Source: Clostridiales bacterium UBA1775 (GTDB lineage: Bacteria > Bacillota > Clostridia > Monoglobales > Firm-18). From it: a stretch of 31,392 nucleotides of DNA. Both the position numbers and the translations under genes were made by a program. Positions within the stretch are counted from its first letter, which is position 1, and the number at the start of each line of letters is the position of its first letter. Below are positions 14,762 to 22,646 of the stretch, piece by piece. Where the stretch lies: the NCBI GenBank assembly GCA_002314595.1, contig DCGP01000019.1:1-31392 (forward strand), in the 5' to 3' direction. The notes beneath the pieces are model-generated. The model had not been told where the DNA came from. It saw nothing but the letters and a program-made list of their open reading frames with translations, and did not search any database.

Positions 14762-15568
14762 ATGGTATCAGAATTCGAAATTAAAAAACAAATTTGCGAC
14801 ATCGGTAAGAGAATTTATGACAGAGGAATGGTTGCTGCAAATGATGGTAACATTTCAGTTAAAATTTCAGACAACGAATTTCTTTGCACACCAACCGGTG
14901 TAAGTAAGGGCTTTATGACTCCTGAGTACATCTGTAAAGTAGATGCTAAGGGTAATGTTATTCAAGCTAACCCGGGCTTTAAGCCATCATCAGAAATCAA
15001 AATGCATATGCGTGTTTACCAAGAAAGACCTGACGTTATGTCAGTAGTTCACGCACATCCAACATTTGCAACAAGCTTTGCTATTGCAGGTATTCCGTTA
15101 ACACAACCAATTATGCCTGAGGCAGTTATTGCATTAGGTTGCGTACCCATTGCTGAATACGGCACACCTTCAACAGAGGAAATTCCGGACGCAGTTGAAA
15201 AGTACCTTCCATATTATGATGCAGTTTTACTTGCAAACCATGGTGCGTTGTCTTATTCAGATTCATTATTAAACGCATATCACAAAATGGAATCTTTGGA
15301 ATTTTATGCTGAACTTCTTTACAAAGCAAAGATGCTTGGTGGTCCAAAGGAACTTTCAAACACACAGGTTGAAAGACTTTATGAAATCAGAAGACAATTT
15401 GGACTTAAAGGAAAACATCCTGCAAACCTTTGCCCAAATGCAAAATCAGGCAAAAAGAGTTGCCACAACTGTGGTGCATGTGGTACACATTCATCAGCAA
15501 ATGCAAATGCTGACGCAGATTTGGTTGCTGCAATTACAAAAAAGGTTATGGAACAACTTGGAAAATAA
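14762..15568 (+). CDS. Class II aldolase, fuculose/rhamnulose-1-phosphate type, with C-terminal encapsulation tail
   Basis: 268 residues against about 215 for E. coli FucA. The aldolase core runs to about residue 215: NDGNISVK and TPTGVSKG for phosphate binding, SSEIKMHM with the catalytic-type Glu, zinc ligands in VVHAHP and a later NHGAL. It should split L-fuculose-1-phosphate (or rhamnulose-1-phosphate) to DHAP and lactaldehyde. A Cys-rich linker follows (Cys224, 234, 237, 240), then an Ala/Asn/Asp stretch and an amphipathic C-terminal helix (DLVAAITKKVMEQLGK), typical of encapsulation peptides. This gene marks the fucose/rhamnose kind of glycyl-radical microcompartment. Confidence 0.9.
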   Translation: MVSEFEIKKQICDIGKRIYDRGMVAANDGNISVKISDNEFLCTPTGVSKGFMTPEYICKVDAKGNVIQANPGFKPSSEIKMHMRVYQERPDVMSVVHAHPTFATSFAIAGIPLTQPIMPEAVIALGCVPIAEYGTPSTEEIPDAVEKYLPYYDAVLLANHGALSYSDSLLNAYHKMESLEFYAELLYKAKMLGGPKELSNTQVERLYEIRRQFGLKGKHPANLCPNAKSGKKSCHNCGACGTHSSANANADADLVAAITKKVMEQLGK

Positions 15569-15585
15569 TTTCGGGGGTGAATTTT

Positions 15586-16059
15586 TTGGACGAAAAATTA
15601 CTTTCCCGTATAGTAGAGTCGGTTGTTGAACAAATGAGCGAATGTAAAATGACTCTTTCTCTTGCAAGGCAACTTATTTATAAGGTTGAAGACAAGGCAA
15701 GAGAGCTTGGAGTTAATGCAGTTGTTGCAGTGGCAGACAGTGGTGGAAACATTGTTGCAGTAGAGTCTATGGACGATGCATACATTGCAAGCTATGACAT
15801 TGCAGTTAACAAGGCATTTACTTGCGTTTCACTTAAAATGCCAACATCAAAGTTAAAAAAACTTGCTCAACCCGGCGAATCCCTCTACGGAATACAATTT
15901 ACCAATGGAGGAAGGATTGTTATTTTCGGTGGAGGAGTTCCTCTTGTTTGCAAAGGCAAGGTTATTGGTGCTGTTGGCGTAAGTGGTGGCAGTGAAGAAC
16001 AAGATACCAAACTTGGCGAATATGCCGAAAAGGTATTTGAGGAGGAATTTCTCAAATGA
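15586..16059 (+). CDS. GlcG/HbpS-like protein (PduO C-terminal family)
   Basis: About 157 residues of the GlcG/HbpS/PduO-C family, recognised from the LARQLIYKVEDKARELGV helix, VVAVADSGGNIVAVE, the AYIASYDIAVNKAFT helix and the GAVGVSGGSEEQD loop. Homologues bind heme or corrinoid, but the function in microcompartments is uncertain. TTG 15586 is preferred because GGGGGTGA at 15573-15580 is an excellent ribosome site with suitable spacing; reading from GTG 15577 would use that site itself as a start. The N-terminal LDEKLLSRIVESVVEQM is an encapsulation-peptide-like helix. The stop overlaps the next ATG by four bases. Confidence 0.85.
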   Translation: MDEKLLSRIVESVVEQMSECKMTLSLARQLIYKVEDKARELGVNAVVAVADSGGNIVAVESMDDAYIASYDIAVNKAFTCVSLKMPTSKLKKLAQPGESLYGIQFTNGGRIVIFGGGVPLVCKGKVIGAVGVSGGSEEQDTKLGEYAEKVFEEEFLK

Positions 16060-17543
16060 AGTCTTCCTACAAGGTAATTGAAGTAAACAATGAAGAATAT
16101 AACAAGAAAATATACGAGCTAATTGAACAAGGTGGTTATTTGTGTTCTGCAAAACAGCAGAAGCTTTTAAAGGAAGTAATTAAAAGAACCACAAACCTAA
16201 ATGCCATAATGTCCGGCATTGGTGCAATATCAAGCAAAAGCAAAAGCTTTTTAATAGTTACAAGCCCTGTTAATAATGCAAATGATTTGCCCATTGTTCA
16301 AATAGTACGTAAGGATAATATTTTAACGGATAGGAGTCTTAACATGGATATAAATTCAGAAAGCATTGAAAAAATTGTTAAGCAGGTAATGTCCGAATTG
16401 GACGGAGCAAGTGCATCTGCTCCAAAGGCAATCGGTCCTGTTCCAAAGACTGCAAGAGTTGCTATGCTTACAAAACTTGAGCATTATGATATTAAAGAAT
16501 TCCCTATTCCTGAAGTTGGCGATGATGATATTCTCGTTAAGGTTGAAGGATGTGGTGTCTGTGGTACAGATGCTCACGAATTTAAAAGAGACCCATTTGG
16601 TTTAATACCTGTTGCATTAGGTCATGAAGGCACAGGTGAAATCGTAAAGATGGGCAAAAATGTTAAAAAAGACAGTGCAGGTAAACCTTTAAACATCGGT
16701 GATAAGGTTGTTACTTGTATGATATTTAAGGACAACCCGGACATTACAATGTTTGATTTAAACAAGCAAAATGTAGGTGGTGCAGATGTATACGGCTTGT
16801 TGCCTGATGACGATATCCATTTAAATGGGTGGTTTTCAGACTACATCTTGGTAAGAGGTGGCTCAACAATATTTAATGTAAGCGACCTTGACCTTGATTC
16901 TCGTATACTAATCGAACCTTGCGCAGTGCTTATTCACGCAGTTGAAAGGGCAAAATCAACAGGCATATTAAGATTTAACAGCAGGGTTGTTGTTCAAGGT
17001 TGTGGGCCTATCGGTCTTATATGTATTGCAATTTTAAGGACAATGGGTATTGAAAACATCGTTTCTGTTGACGGAAATGACAAGAGATTGGAATTTTCAA
17101 AACAAATGGGTGCTACAAATACAGTAAACTTTATGCAATACAAAGGTGTAGAGGCATTAAGTGATGCAGTTAAGGACGCATTTGGTGGATATTATGCAGA
17201 CTTTGCATTCCAATGCACAGGCTCACCAATAGCACATGCTAATATTTATAAATTTATTAGAAATGGTGGAGGTCTATGTGAGCTTGGCTTCTTCATAAAC
17301 GGAGGAGATGCTACAATTAACCCTCACTTTGATATTTGCTCAAAAGAAATTACAACAGTAGGTTCTTGGGTTTATACTTTAAGAGATTATGCTACTACAT
17401 TTGATTTCTTAAAGAGAGCAAAGGCAATTGGAATACCGATTGAAAAACTAATTACTCATAAATTCCCGCTTGATAAGATTAACGAAGCACATGAAACTAA
17501 TCTTAAACAAGAAGGATTTAAAATAGCAATAGTTAATGAATAA
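16056..17543 (+). CDS. Zinc-type (MDR) alcohol dehydrogenase with unrecognised N-terminal extension
   Basis: A 495-residue reading frame. From Met97 (ATG 16344) it is a complete medium-chain dehydrogenase: an encapsulation-like helix (INSESIEKIVKQVMSEL), a Pro/Ala linker, catalytic zinc motif GVCGTDAHEF (Cys169), GHEGTGE (His190), and coenzyme loop VVQGCGPIGL. The usual four-Cys structural-zinc lobe is missing. It probably reduces propionaldehyde or lactaldehyde with NADH. Residues 1-96 match nothing I recognise (mixed alpha/beta, IAS/VTS strands). ATG 16056 overlaps the preceding TGA, so this part is translated, but AGGAG 7 bases before 16344 allows an internal start giving a normal ~399-residue enzyme. 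Confidence 0.88.
   Translation: MKSSYKVIEVNNEEYNKKIYELIEQGGYLCSAKQQKLLKEVIKRTTNLNAIMSGIGAISSKSKSFLIVTSPVNNANDLPIVQIVRKDNILTDRSLNMDINSESIEKIVKQVMSELDGASASAPKAIGPVPKTARVAMLTKLEHYDIKEFPIPEVGDDDILVKVEGCGVCGTDAHEFKRDPFGLIPVALGHEGTGEIVKMGKNVKKDSAGKPLNIGDKVVTCMIFKDNPDITMFDLNKQNVGGADVYGLLPDDDIHLNGWFSDYILVRGGSTIFNVSDLDLDSRILIEPCAVLIHAVERAKSTGILRFNSRVVVQGCGPIGLICIAILRTMGIENIVSVDGNDKRLEFSKQMGATNTVNFMQYKGVEALSDAVKDAFGGYYADFAFQCTGSPIAHANIYKFIRNGGGLCELGFFINGGDATINPHFDICSKEITTVGSWVYTLRDYATTFDFLKRAKAIGIPIEKLITHKFPLDKINEAHETNLKQEGFKIAIVNE
16332..16346 (+). promoter_or_regulatory. Internal ribosome site and start within the alcohol dehydrogenase frame
   Basis: AGGAG (16332-16336), 7 bases, ATG (16344). The start falls exactly at the encapsulation-peptide helix of the alcohol dehydrogenase, suggesting a short isoform. 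Confidence 0.6.
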
Positions 17544-17570
17544 ACTTATATAGTATAGGAGGAATTGAAA

Positions 17571-17846
17571 ATGGCACAAGAAGCTTTAGGTATGGTAGAA
17601 ACAAGAGGTCTTACAGCAGCAATCGAAGCAGCAGATGCAATGGTTAAGGCTGCAAATGTTACACTTATCGGCACAGAAAAAATTGGTTCAGGTTTGGTAA
17701 GTGTTATGGTTCGTGGCGATGTAGGCGCAGTAAAATCAGCAACAGAAGTTGGTGCAGAATCAGCAAAACGTCTTGGTGAATTGGTTGCAGTACATGTAAT
17801 TCCAAGCCCTCATCCTGATGTTGAAAAGATTTTGCCTACACTTTAA
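17571..17846 (+). CDS. BMC-H shell protein (PduA-like), copy 1
   Basis: 91 residues, one BMC domain with the canonical ALGMVETRGLTAAIEAADAM start, pore loop KIGSGL and VMVRGDVGAVKSA. It forms hexameric facet tiles with a small central pore. ATG 17571 follows TAGGAGG; a TTG two codons earlier is less likely. It is 75/91 identical in residues to the BMC domain of the next gene, so the pair is a tandem duplication, with changes mostly on the outer helices rather than in the pore loop. Confidence 0.95.
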   Translation: MAQEALGMVETRGLTAAIEAADAMVKAANVTLIGTEKIGSGLVSVMVRGDVGAVKSATEVGAESAKRLGELVAVHVIPSPHPDVEKILPTL

Positions 17847-17864
17847 TAGGTAGGAGAGGTTAAA

Positions 17865-18287
17865 ATGGCAGAAAAGTCAACACCTAAAAAGAAAACTGCA
17901 AAGGCGACAGTTAAAAAACCTAATGTGGTTAAAACGGTTGAACCTTCAAAAAAGGACGCCGAAGTAATAAAAACAAAAACAAATAATAATTTTAAGGAGG
18001 AAATAAAAATGGCACAAGAAGCTTTGGGAATGGTAGAAACAAGAGGTTTGGTTGCAGCAATCGAAGCAGCAGATGCAATGCTTAAAGCAGCAAATGTTGT
18101 TCTTGTTGGAACAGAAAAAATCGGATCAGGTTTAGTAAGCGTTATGGTTCGTGGTGATGTAGGTGCAGTTAAGGCTGCTGTTGAAGCAGGCGATGCTTCA
18201 GCTCGTAGACTTGGCGAAATTATTGCTACTCATGTAATTCCACGTCCACATGGTGATGTTGAAAAAATTCTTCCATCACTTAAGTAA
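17865..18287 (+). CDS. BMC-H shell protein, copy 2, with Lys-rich N-terminal extension and internal start
   Basis: 140 residues from ATG 17865 (ribosome site TAGGAGAGG). The first 48 residues are low-complexity, rich in Lys/Thr/Val and strongly basic (STPKKKTAKATVKKP); the rest is a full PduA-like BMC domain almost the same as copy 1. A second ATG at 18009 with a perfect AAGGAGG 8 bases before it would give the ordinary 92-residue tile. Two isoforms are therefore likely, comparable in idea to PduB/PduB' in Salmonella, where a longer N-terminus links shell to cargo. The extension could bind acidic cargo, nucleic acid or another shell face; its role is unknown. Confidence 0.9.
   Translation: MAEKSTPKKKTAKATVKKPNVVKTVEPSKKDAEVIKTKTNNNFKEEIKMAQEALGMVETRGLVAAIEAADAMLKAANVVLVGTEKIGSGLVSVMVRGDVGAVKAAVEAGDASARRLGEIIATHVIPRPHGDVEKILPSLK
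17994..18011 (+). promoter_or_regulatory. Internal Shine-Dalgarno and start inside BMC-H copy 2
   Basis: AAGGAGG (17994-18000), 8 bases, ATG (18009). It is the strongest ribosome site in the neighbourhood, stronger than that of the outer start at 17865, and it encodes residues Lys-Glu-Glu of the long form. Confidence 0.8.
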
Positions 18288-18315
18288 TTTTTGATTACTA
18301 TATTTATTCTTTATA

Positions 18316-18341
18316 TTCCGGCCCTTATTTTAGGGCCGGAA
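18316..18341 (+). other. GC-rich intra-operon hairpin
   Basis: TTCCGGCCCT (18316-18325)/AGGGCCGGAA (18332-18341) with a 6-base loop, a perfect 10-bp stem in otherwise A/T-rich DNA. It is followed by CTAAAAG, not a T tract, so it is a poor terminator. It lies between the abundant BMC-H genes and the EutN gene and may protect the upstream mRNA end or trim downstream expression. Confidence 0.7.
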
Positions 18342-18370
18342 CTAAAAGAATTTTAGTAGGAGGAAGCAAA

Positions 18371-18634
18371 ATGTTAGTAGGTAAAGTTGTCGGAAGCGTT
18401 GTTTCCACAAGAAAAAGTGAAAATTTAATAGGCAACAAATTTATGGTTGTTCAGTTCCCAAAGGAAATGGGAAACGGTAAGATTGTAGCAATAGATAATA
18501 TTGGTGCAGGTATTGGTGAAACAGTTTTGGTTGCTACAGGTAGTGCTGCAAGAATTGGTTGTGGCGTTAATAATGCTCCTGTTGATGCAGCTATTGTTGG
18601 TATTGTAGATAATTGCTCTGGAATGGAGATTTGA
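18371..18634 (+). CDS. EutN/CcmL-type pentameric vertex protein (BMC-P)
   Basis: 87 residues of the EutN/CcmL family: MLVGKVVGSVVSTRK at the N-terminus, VAIDNIGAGIGETVLVATGSAAR in the middle, and PVDAAIVGIVDN near the end. Pentamers close the vertices of the polyhedral shell. Ribosome site TAGGAGG before the ATG. It is the only pentamer gene in the locus, so it should be needed for shell closure. It lies 4 bases before the PduS-like gene. Confidence 0.95.
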   Translation: MLVGKVVGSVVSTRKSENLIGNKFMVVQFPKEMGNGKIVAIDNIGAGIGETVLVATGSAARIGCGVNNAPVDAAIVGIVDNCSGMEI

Positions 18635-18638
18635 TTAT

Positions 18639-19970
18639 ATGAAGTTTGAGGAATTAAAAGATATTGTGCGCAAAGCCGGCATTGCAGGCTGTGGTGGCGC
18701 AGGCTTCCCGGCGTATGCAAAGCTTGACAAACGTGCTGATACAATAGTCCTTAACTGTGCAGAATGTGAACCATTATTTAAAGTTCACAGACAAGTGCTT
18801 GAAAAATATGCTTATGAAATTTGCTATGCACTTGATGTTATTACAAAGGCAGTGGAAGCAGAACAGTTTATCGTTGCAGTTAAGGGAGAGTACAAAGCAA
18901 CTGTTGAAGCTGTTAATGCTGTATTGCCACAATTTAAAAATGGAAAATTATCTTTGCTTCCTGAGGTTTATCCCGCAGGAGACGAAGTCATTACTATATA
19001 TGAAACAACAGGTCGTGTTGTTCCTGCCGGCAATATTCCTATTTCGGTAGGTGTTACGGTATTTAATGTTGAAACGGTTTACAATATTTACAAGGCTATC
19101 ACAGATGGTGAGCCTGTTACACATAAGTTTGTTACCGTTGCAGGTGAGGTTAAAAACCCACAAACCTTTTATGTACCTATCGGCACAACATTTGAGGATT
19201 TAATCAAGTTGTGTGGTGGCGTTACAAGGGAAGATGTCAGAATTATTAACGGTGGCCCAATGACCGGTTTTTTTGGTACAAAGTACGATGTTGTAAAGAA
19301 AAACACAAACGGTATTTTGATTTTGCCTGAAAGCAACCCGGTTGTTGCAAGGAAGGATATTAACATAAATGTTGGTGTTACAAGGGCAAAGAGCAGTTGC
19401 TGTCAATGTCATATGTGCACCGATTTATGCCCAAGAAATTTGCTTGGTCAACCAATTAAGCCTAACGAATTTATGAAGGCTGTTTTAACAGGCAAACAAA
19501 ATGATATTCCTGTTTTAGTTGATGCAATGTATTGTGTGTCTTGTGGTATTTGTGAAATGTATGCTTGTATGCAAGGCTTACACCCTCGTTCTTTAATTGC
19601 AGAATTTAAAATGAATATGAGGGCAGAAGGTGTTAAACTTACACCTCATACAAAACCGGGCAAGGTTCATTCTCAAAGAGAATTTAGAAAAGTTCCTATG
19701 AACAGGTTAAAGGAACGCTTGGGTTTAACAATTTATGATGTAGAAGCACCACTTGTAGATGATGTGGTTAAGCCTAAAAAGGTTAAGATAATGTTAAGTC
19801 AACACATAGGTGCACCTGCAAAGCTTGCTGTTAAAAAAGGTCAGCATATCTCAGTAGGGGAAGTGGTTGGTGAATGTATTAACGACGCTTTATGCGTTGG
19901 GGTTAATTCATCAGTCAAAGGTAAGGTAGTTGACGCAAATGATAAATTTGTATTAGTTGATGTTGATTAA
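18639..19970 (+). CDS. PduS-like RnfC-family Fe-S flavoprotein
   Basis: 443 residues. The N-terminus has the RnfC/NuoF-like FMN/NADH loop GIAGCGGAGFPAYAKL (about 14-29) and LNCAECEP, a central SLBB-like domain (KFVTVAGEVKNP), and two 4Fe-4S motifs with Cys254/257/260/264 and Cys299/302/305/310. PduS moves electrons between NADH and acceptors in the pdu system (there supporting cobalamin reduction). This locus has no B12 enzyme, so here it more likely reoxidises NADH or feeds electrons across the shell through the PduT-like trimer encoded next. Confidence 0.92.
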   Translation: MKFEELKDIVRKAGIAGCGGAGFPAYAKLDKRADTIVLNCAECEPLFKVHRQVLEKYAYEICYALDVITKAVEAEQFIVAVKGEYKATVEAVNAVLPQFKNGKLSLLPEVYPAGDEVITIYETTGRVVPAGNIPISVGVTVFNVETVYNIYKAITDGEPVTHKFVTVAGEVKNPQTFYVPIGTTFEDLIKLCGGVTREDVRIINGGPMTGFFGTKYDVVKKNTNGILILPESNPVVARKDININVGVTRAKSSCCQCHMCTDLCPRNLLGQPIKPNEFMKAVLTGKQNDIPVLVDAMYCVSCGICEMYACMQGLHPRSLIAEFKMNMRAEGVKLTPHTKPGKVHSQREFRKVPMNRLKERLGLTIYDVEAPLVDDVVKPKKVKIMLSQHIGAPAKLAVKKGQHISVGEVVGECINDALCVGVNSSVKGKVVDANDKFVLVDVD

Positions 19971-19984
19971 AGGAGTGTTTATTG

Positions 19985-20533
19985 ATGTCAAAAGCAATTG
20001 GAATGCTTGAATATATGACAGTTTCCACAGGTATGGAAGCGACAGACTGTATGCTTAAAACGGCAGAGGTTGAACTAATCGATGCCCAAACAGTTTGCCC
20101 GGGTAAGTATATTGCTTTAATTACAGGTGAACTTAGTGCTGTTAAGGCGGCAATAGATGCTTCAAAAGGTAAATATGAAGAAAAACTTATTGACACATTT
20201 GTGCTTGGAAATCCACACGATGGAATATTCCCGGCAATTTACGGAACTGCAAAGGTTGAAGACCCATCAGCTTTGGGGGTTTTGGAAACATATTCTGCAG
20301 CTTCAATTATAGTTGCAGCAGATGCAGCAGCCAAAACTGCCAATGTTGATTTAATAGAGCTTCGTATTGCACGAGGTATGTGTGGTAAGTCTTATATGAC
20401 ACTAACAGGCGAGGTTGCAGCAGTAACTGCAGCAATCGAAAATGCTAAAAATTCCGTTGGGGACAAGGGAATGTTCCTTGACAGCTCAATTATTGCTCGC
20501 CCTTCGGAAAAGCTTTGGAAAACTATTCTTTAA
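19985..20533 (+). CDS. BMC-T shell protein, PduT-like, pore cysteine present
   Basis: 182 residues with two tandem BMC domains (IGMLEYMTVSTGMEATDCML and LGVLETYSAASIIVAADAAA). Cys38 in VCPGKY occupies the position where PduT binds a 4Fe-4S cluster at the trimer axis. ATG 19985 is chosen so that numbering and ribosome spacing (AAAGGAG) both fit; a TTG one codon earlier is unlikely. It directly follows the PduS-like gene, supporting an electron relay from inside to outside the shell. Confidence 0.92.
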   Translation: MSKAIGMLEYMTVSTGMEATDCMLKTAEVELIDAQTVCPGKYIALITGELSAVKAAIDASKGKYEEKLIDTFVLGNPHDGIFPAIYGTAKVEDPSALGVLETYSAASIIVAADAAAKTANVDLIELRIARGMCGKSYMTLTGEVAAVTAAIENAKNSVGDKGMFLDSSIIARPSEKLWKTIL

Positions 20534-20557
20534 TATAATGATTGGAAGTGTATATAA

Positions 20558-21943
20558 ATGGTAGACGAAAGATATGTTCAAGAAATCGTAGCAAGTGTAG
20601 TAAAATCAATGGCAGGTGGCACTGAAAAGAAACAAAAGGGTGTATTTACATCTATGACAGAGGCACTTGCAGCAGTTGATAAGGCTTATAAAGAGCTTAA
20701 AAACTACACAGTAGAACAAAGGGAAAAAATGATTTCTAAAATTCGTGAATACACACTTAACGAGGCTGAAAACCTTGCAAAGTTAGGTGTTGAAGAAACG
20801 GGAATGGGCAGAGTAACAGACAAGATTATTAAGCATCAGTTGGTTGCAAACAAAACTCCCGGTACAGAGGATTTAAAGCCATCTGTATATACAGGGGACA
20901 GAGGTATGACAGTTATCGAAATGGCACCTTACGGTGTTATCGGTAGTATTACACCATCTACAAATCCAAGCGAAACAGTTATTTGTAACTCTATGGGTAT
21001 GATTGCAGGTGGTAATGGTGTTGTATTTAACCCACATCCAAATGCTAAAAGAACTGCAAACTATGCAGTAGACCTTGTAAATAGAGCTGTTTTAGAGGCA
21101 GGTGGCCCTGAAAACATTGTTGTTTCTGTTGAAAATCCAACAAAGGAATCCTCAGACGAAATGATGGCTTCGCCAATTGTCAGGATGCTGGTTGCAACAG
21201 GTGGCCCCGGCGTTGTTAAAGCCTTGTTGTCATCAGGTAAAAAGGCAATTGGTGCCGGTGCAGGTAATCCTCCTGTTATCGTTGATGATACAGTAGATGT
21301 GGAAAAGGCTGCAAAGGACATTGTTGCCGGTTCCAGCTTTGATAACAATTTACCTTGTATTGCTGAAAAGGAATGCTTTGCATTTGAAAATATTGCAGAT
21401 GATTTAATTAAATATATGACTGAAAATGGCGCATATTTGCTAAAAGGTGAACAGGTTGAACAGCTTAAAAAGGTTTGCTTGGTTGAAAAAGACGGCAAAT
21501 ATGGTATCAATAAAAAATGGGTTGGTAAGGACGCAGGTAAGTTCTTAAAGGAAATCGGTATTGATGCAGACCCAAGGTTGATTATCTGTGAAACTGAAGA
21601 AATGCACCCATTTGTTCAGGTTGAAATGATGATGCCTATTTTGGCGATTGTCAGAGTTAAAAACATTGACGAAGCAATTGAAATGGCAGTTAAGGCTGAA
21701 CATGGTTGCAGACATTCTGCTCATATTCATTCTAAAAATGTTGACCATTTAACAAAGTTTGCAAGAGCAGTTGAAACTACAATTTTTGTTAAAAATGCTC
21801 CATCTTATGCAGGTATTGGTGCCGGTGGCGAGGGTTATACAACATTTACCATTGCCGGTCCAACAGGTGAAGGTTTAACTGCTGCACACTCATTTACTCG
21901 TTCAAGACGTTGTGTATTAGTTGACGGTTTACACATTGTTTGA
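20558..21943 (+). CDS. CoA-acylating aldehyde dehydrogenase (PduP/EutE type) with encapsulation peptide
   Basis: 461 residues of the PduP/EutE family. The N-terminal DERYVQEIVASVVKSM is an amphipathic encapsulation helix, followed by a short linker and the aldehyde dehydrogenase fold. The catalytic Cys267 lies in NNLPCIAEKE, and the nucleotide-binding PYGVIGSITPSTNPSET is near residues 124-140. It converts propionaldehyde plus CoA and NAD to propionyl-CoA inside the shell, with the alcohol dehydrogenase regenerating NAD. The C-terminal FTRSRRCVL is typical. The ribosome site is modest (TTGGAAG). Confidence 0.94.
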   Translation: MVDERYVQEIVASVVKSMAGGTEKKQKGVFTSMTEALAAVDKAYKELKNYTVEQREKMISKIREYTLNEAENLAKLGVEETGMGRVTDKIIKHQLVANKTPGTEDLKPSVYTGDRGMTVIEMAPYGVIGSITPSTNPSETVICNSMGMIAGGNGVVFNPHPNAKRTANYAVDLVNRAVLEAGGPENIVVSVENPTKESSDEMMASPIVRMLVATGGPGVVKALLSSGKKAIGAGAGNPPVIVDDTVDVEKAAKDIVAGSSFDNNLPCIAEKECFAFENIADDLIKYMTENGAYLLKGEQVEQLKKVCLVEKDGKYGINKKWVGKDAGKFLKEIGIDADPRLIICETEEMHPFVQVEMMMPILAIVRVKNIDEAIEMAVKAEHGCRHSAHIHSKNVDHLTKFARAVETTIFVKNAPSYAGIGAGGEGYTTFTIAGPTGEGLTAAHSFTRSRRCVLVDGLHIV

Positions 21944-21969
21944 TAAATAACTGAAAGGGCAAAGCATAT

Positions 21970-22608
21970 ATGAAAGCATTAGGAATGTTAGAAGTTTATA
22001 GTTTTACAACTGCTGTTTATGCGGCAGATATATGTGCTAAAACAGGTAATGTTAAGGTTATTGCTTTTGACCGTAACAGACCTAAGTCTGCAGATGTTCC
22101 TGCACCTTTGGTTATGCTTATCAAAATCGAGGGTGATGTTGCTGATGTAAAGTCGGCAATTGAGGCAGGCAAAAAATATGCAGAGGAACAAGGCAAATAT
22201 ATAGTTTCTCACGTTATTCCAAATCCGGGTACAAATGTTGAGAAAATGGCGTACAAGATTGATATTAACAAAGATAAATTTAACAAAGCTTTACCAAAGA
22301 CATTTTTAGGTGTTGAGGATATTAAATATGAACCCTCACACTGTATCGGTCTTTTGGAGGTATCAGGCTTGGTTGCAGCAATAGAGGGGCTTGACGAAAT
22401 GACCAAGGCTGCAAATGTCAGAATTATTCATACGGAAAAACGCCTTGGGGGCAGACTTGTTACATTGGTAATTACAGGTGAAATTGATGCAGTTACGGCA
22501 TCTGTGGCTCGTGGTAAGGTATGTGCAGAAAAATTAGGCCATGTTTATGGTGATGCTGTTATTGCAAATTTGCACGAGGAAGTTGCAAAATTCTTTAATT
22601 TTAACTAA
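21970..22608 (+). CDS. BMC-T shell protein (tandem BMC domains)
   Basis: 212 residues with two BMC domains: LGMLEVYSFTTAVYAADICAK and IGLLEVSGLVAAIEGLDEMTK. The first domain carries a longer loop (RNRPKSADVPAP) and a ~25-residue linker joins the domains. The arrangement resembles larger-pore trimeric tiles in other glycyl-radical loci that may open for cofactors. There is no pore cysteine like that in the PduT-like neighbour. Ribosome site GAAAGGG. Confidence 0.92.
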   Translation: MKALGMLEVYSFTTAVYAADICAKTGNVKVIAFDRNRPKSADVPAPLVMLIKIEGDVADVKSAIEAGKKYAEEQGKYIVSHVIPNPGTNVEKMAYKIDINKDKFNKALPKTFLGVEDIKYEPSHCIGLLEVSGLVAAIEGLDEMTKAANVRIIHTEKRLGGRLVTLVITGEIDAVTASVARGKVCAEKLGHVYGDAVIANLHEEVAKFFNFN

Positions 22609-22646
22609 TTATTGTTCTGTAAAAATTAGAAAAGGACGTAAAATTT

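Noticed and set aside
21061..21510. A 149-codon minus-strand frame within the aldehyde dehydrogenase gene
   Set aside because: It is a low-complexity Ser/Thr-rich shadow of a strongly supported gene.
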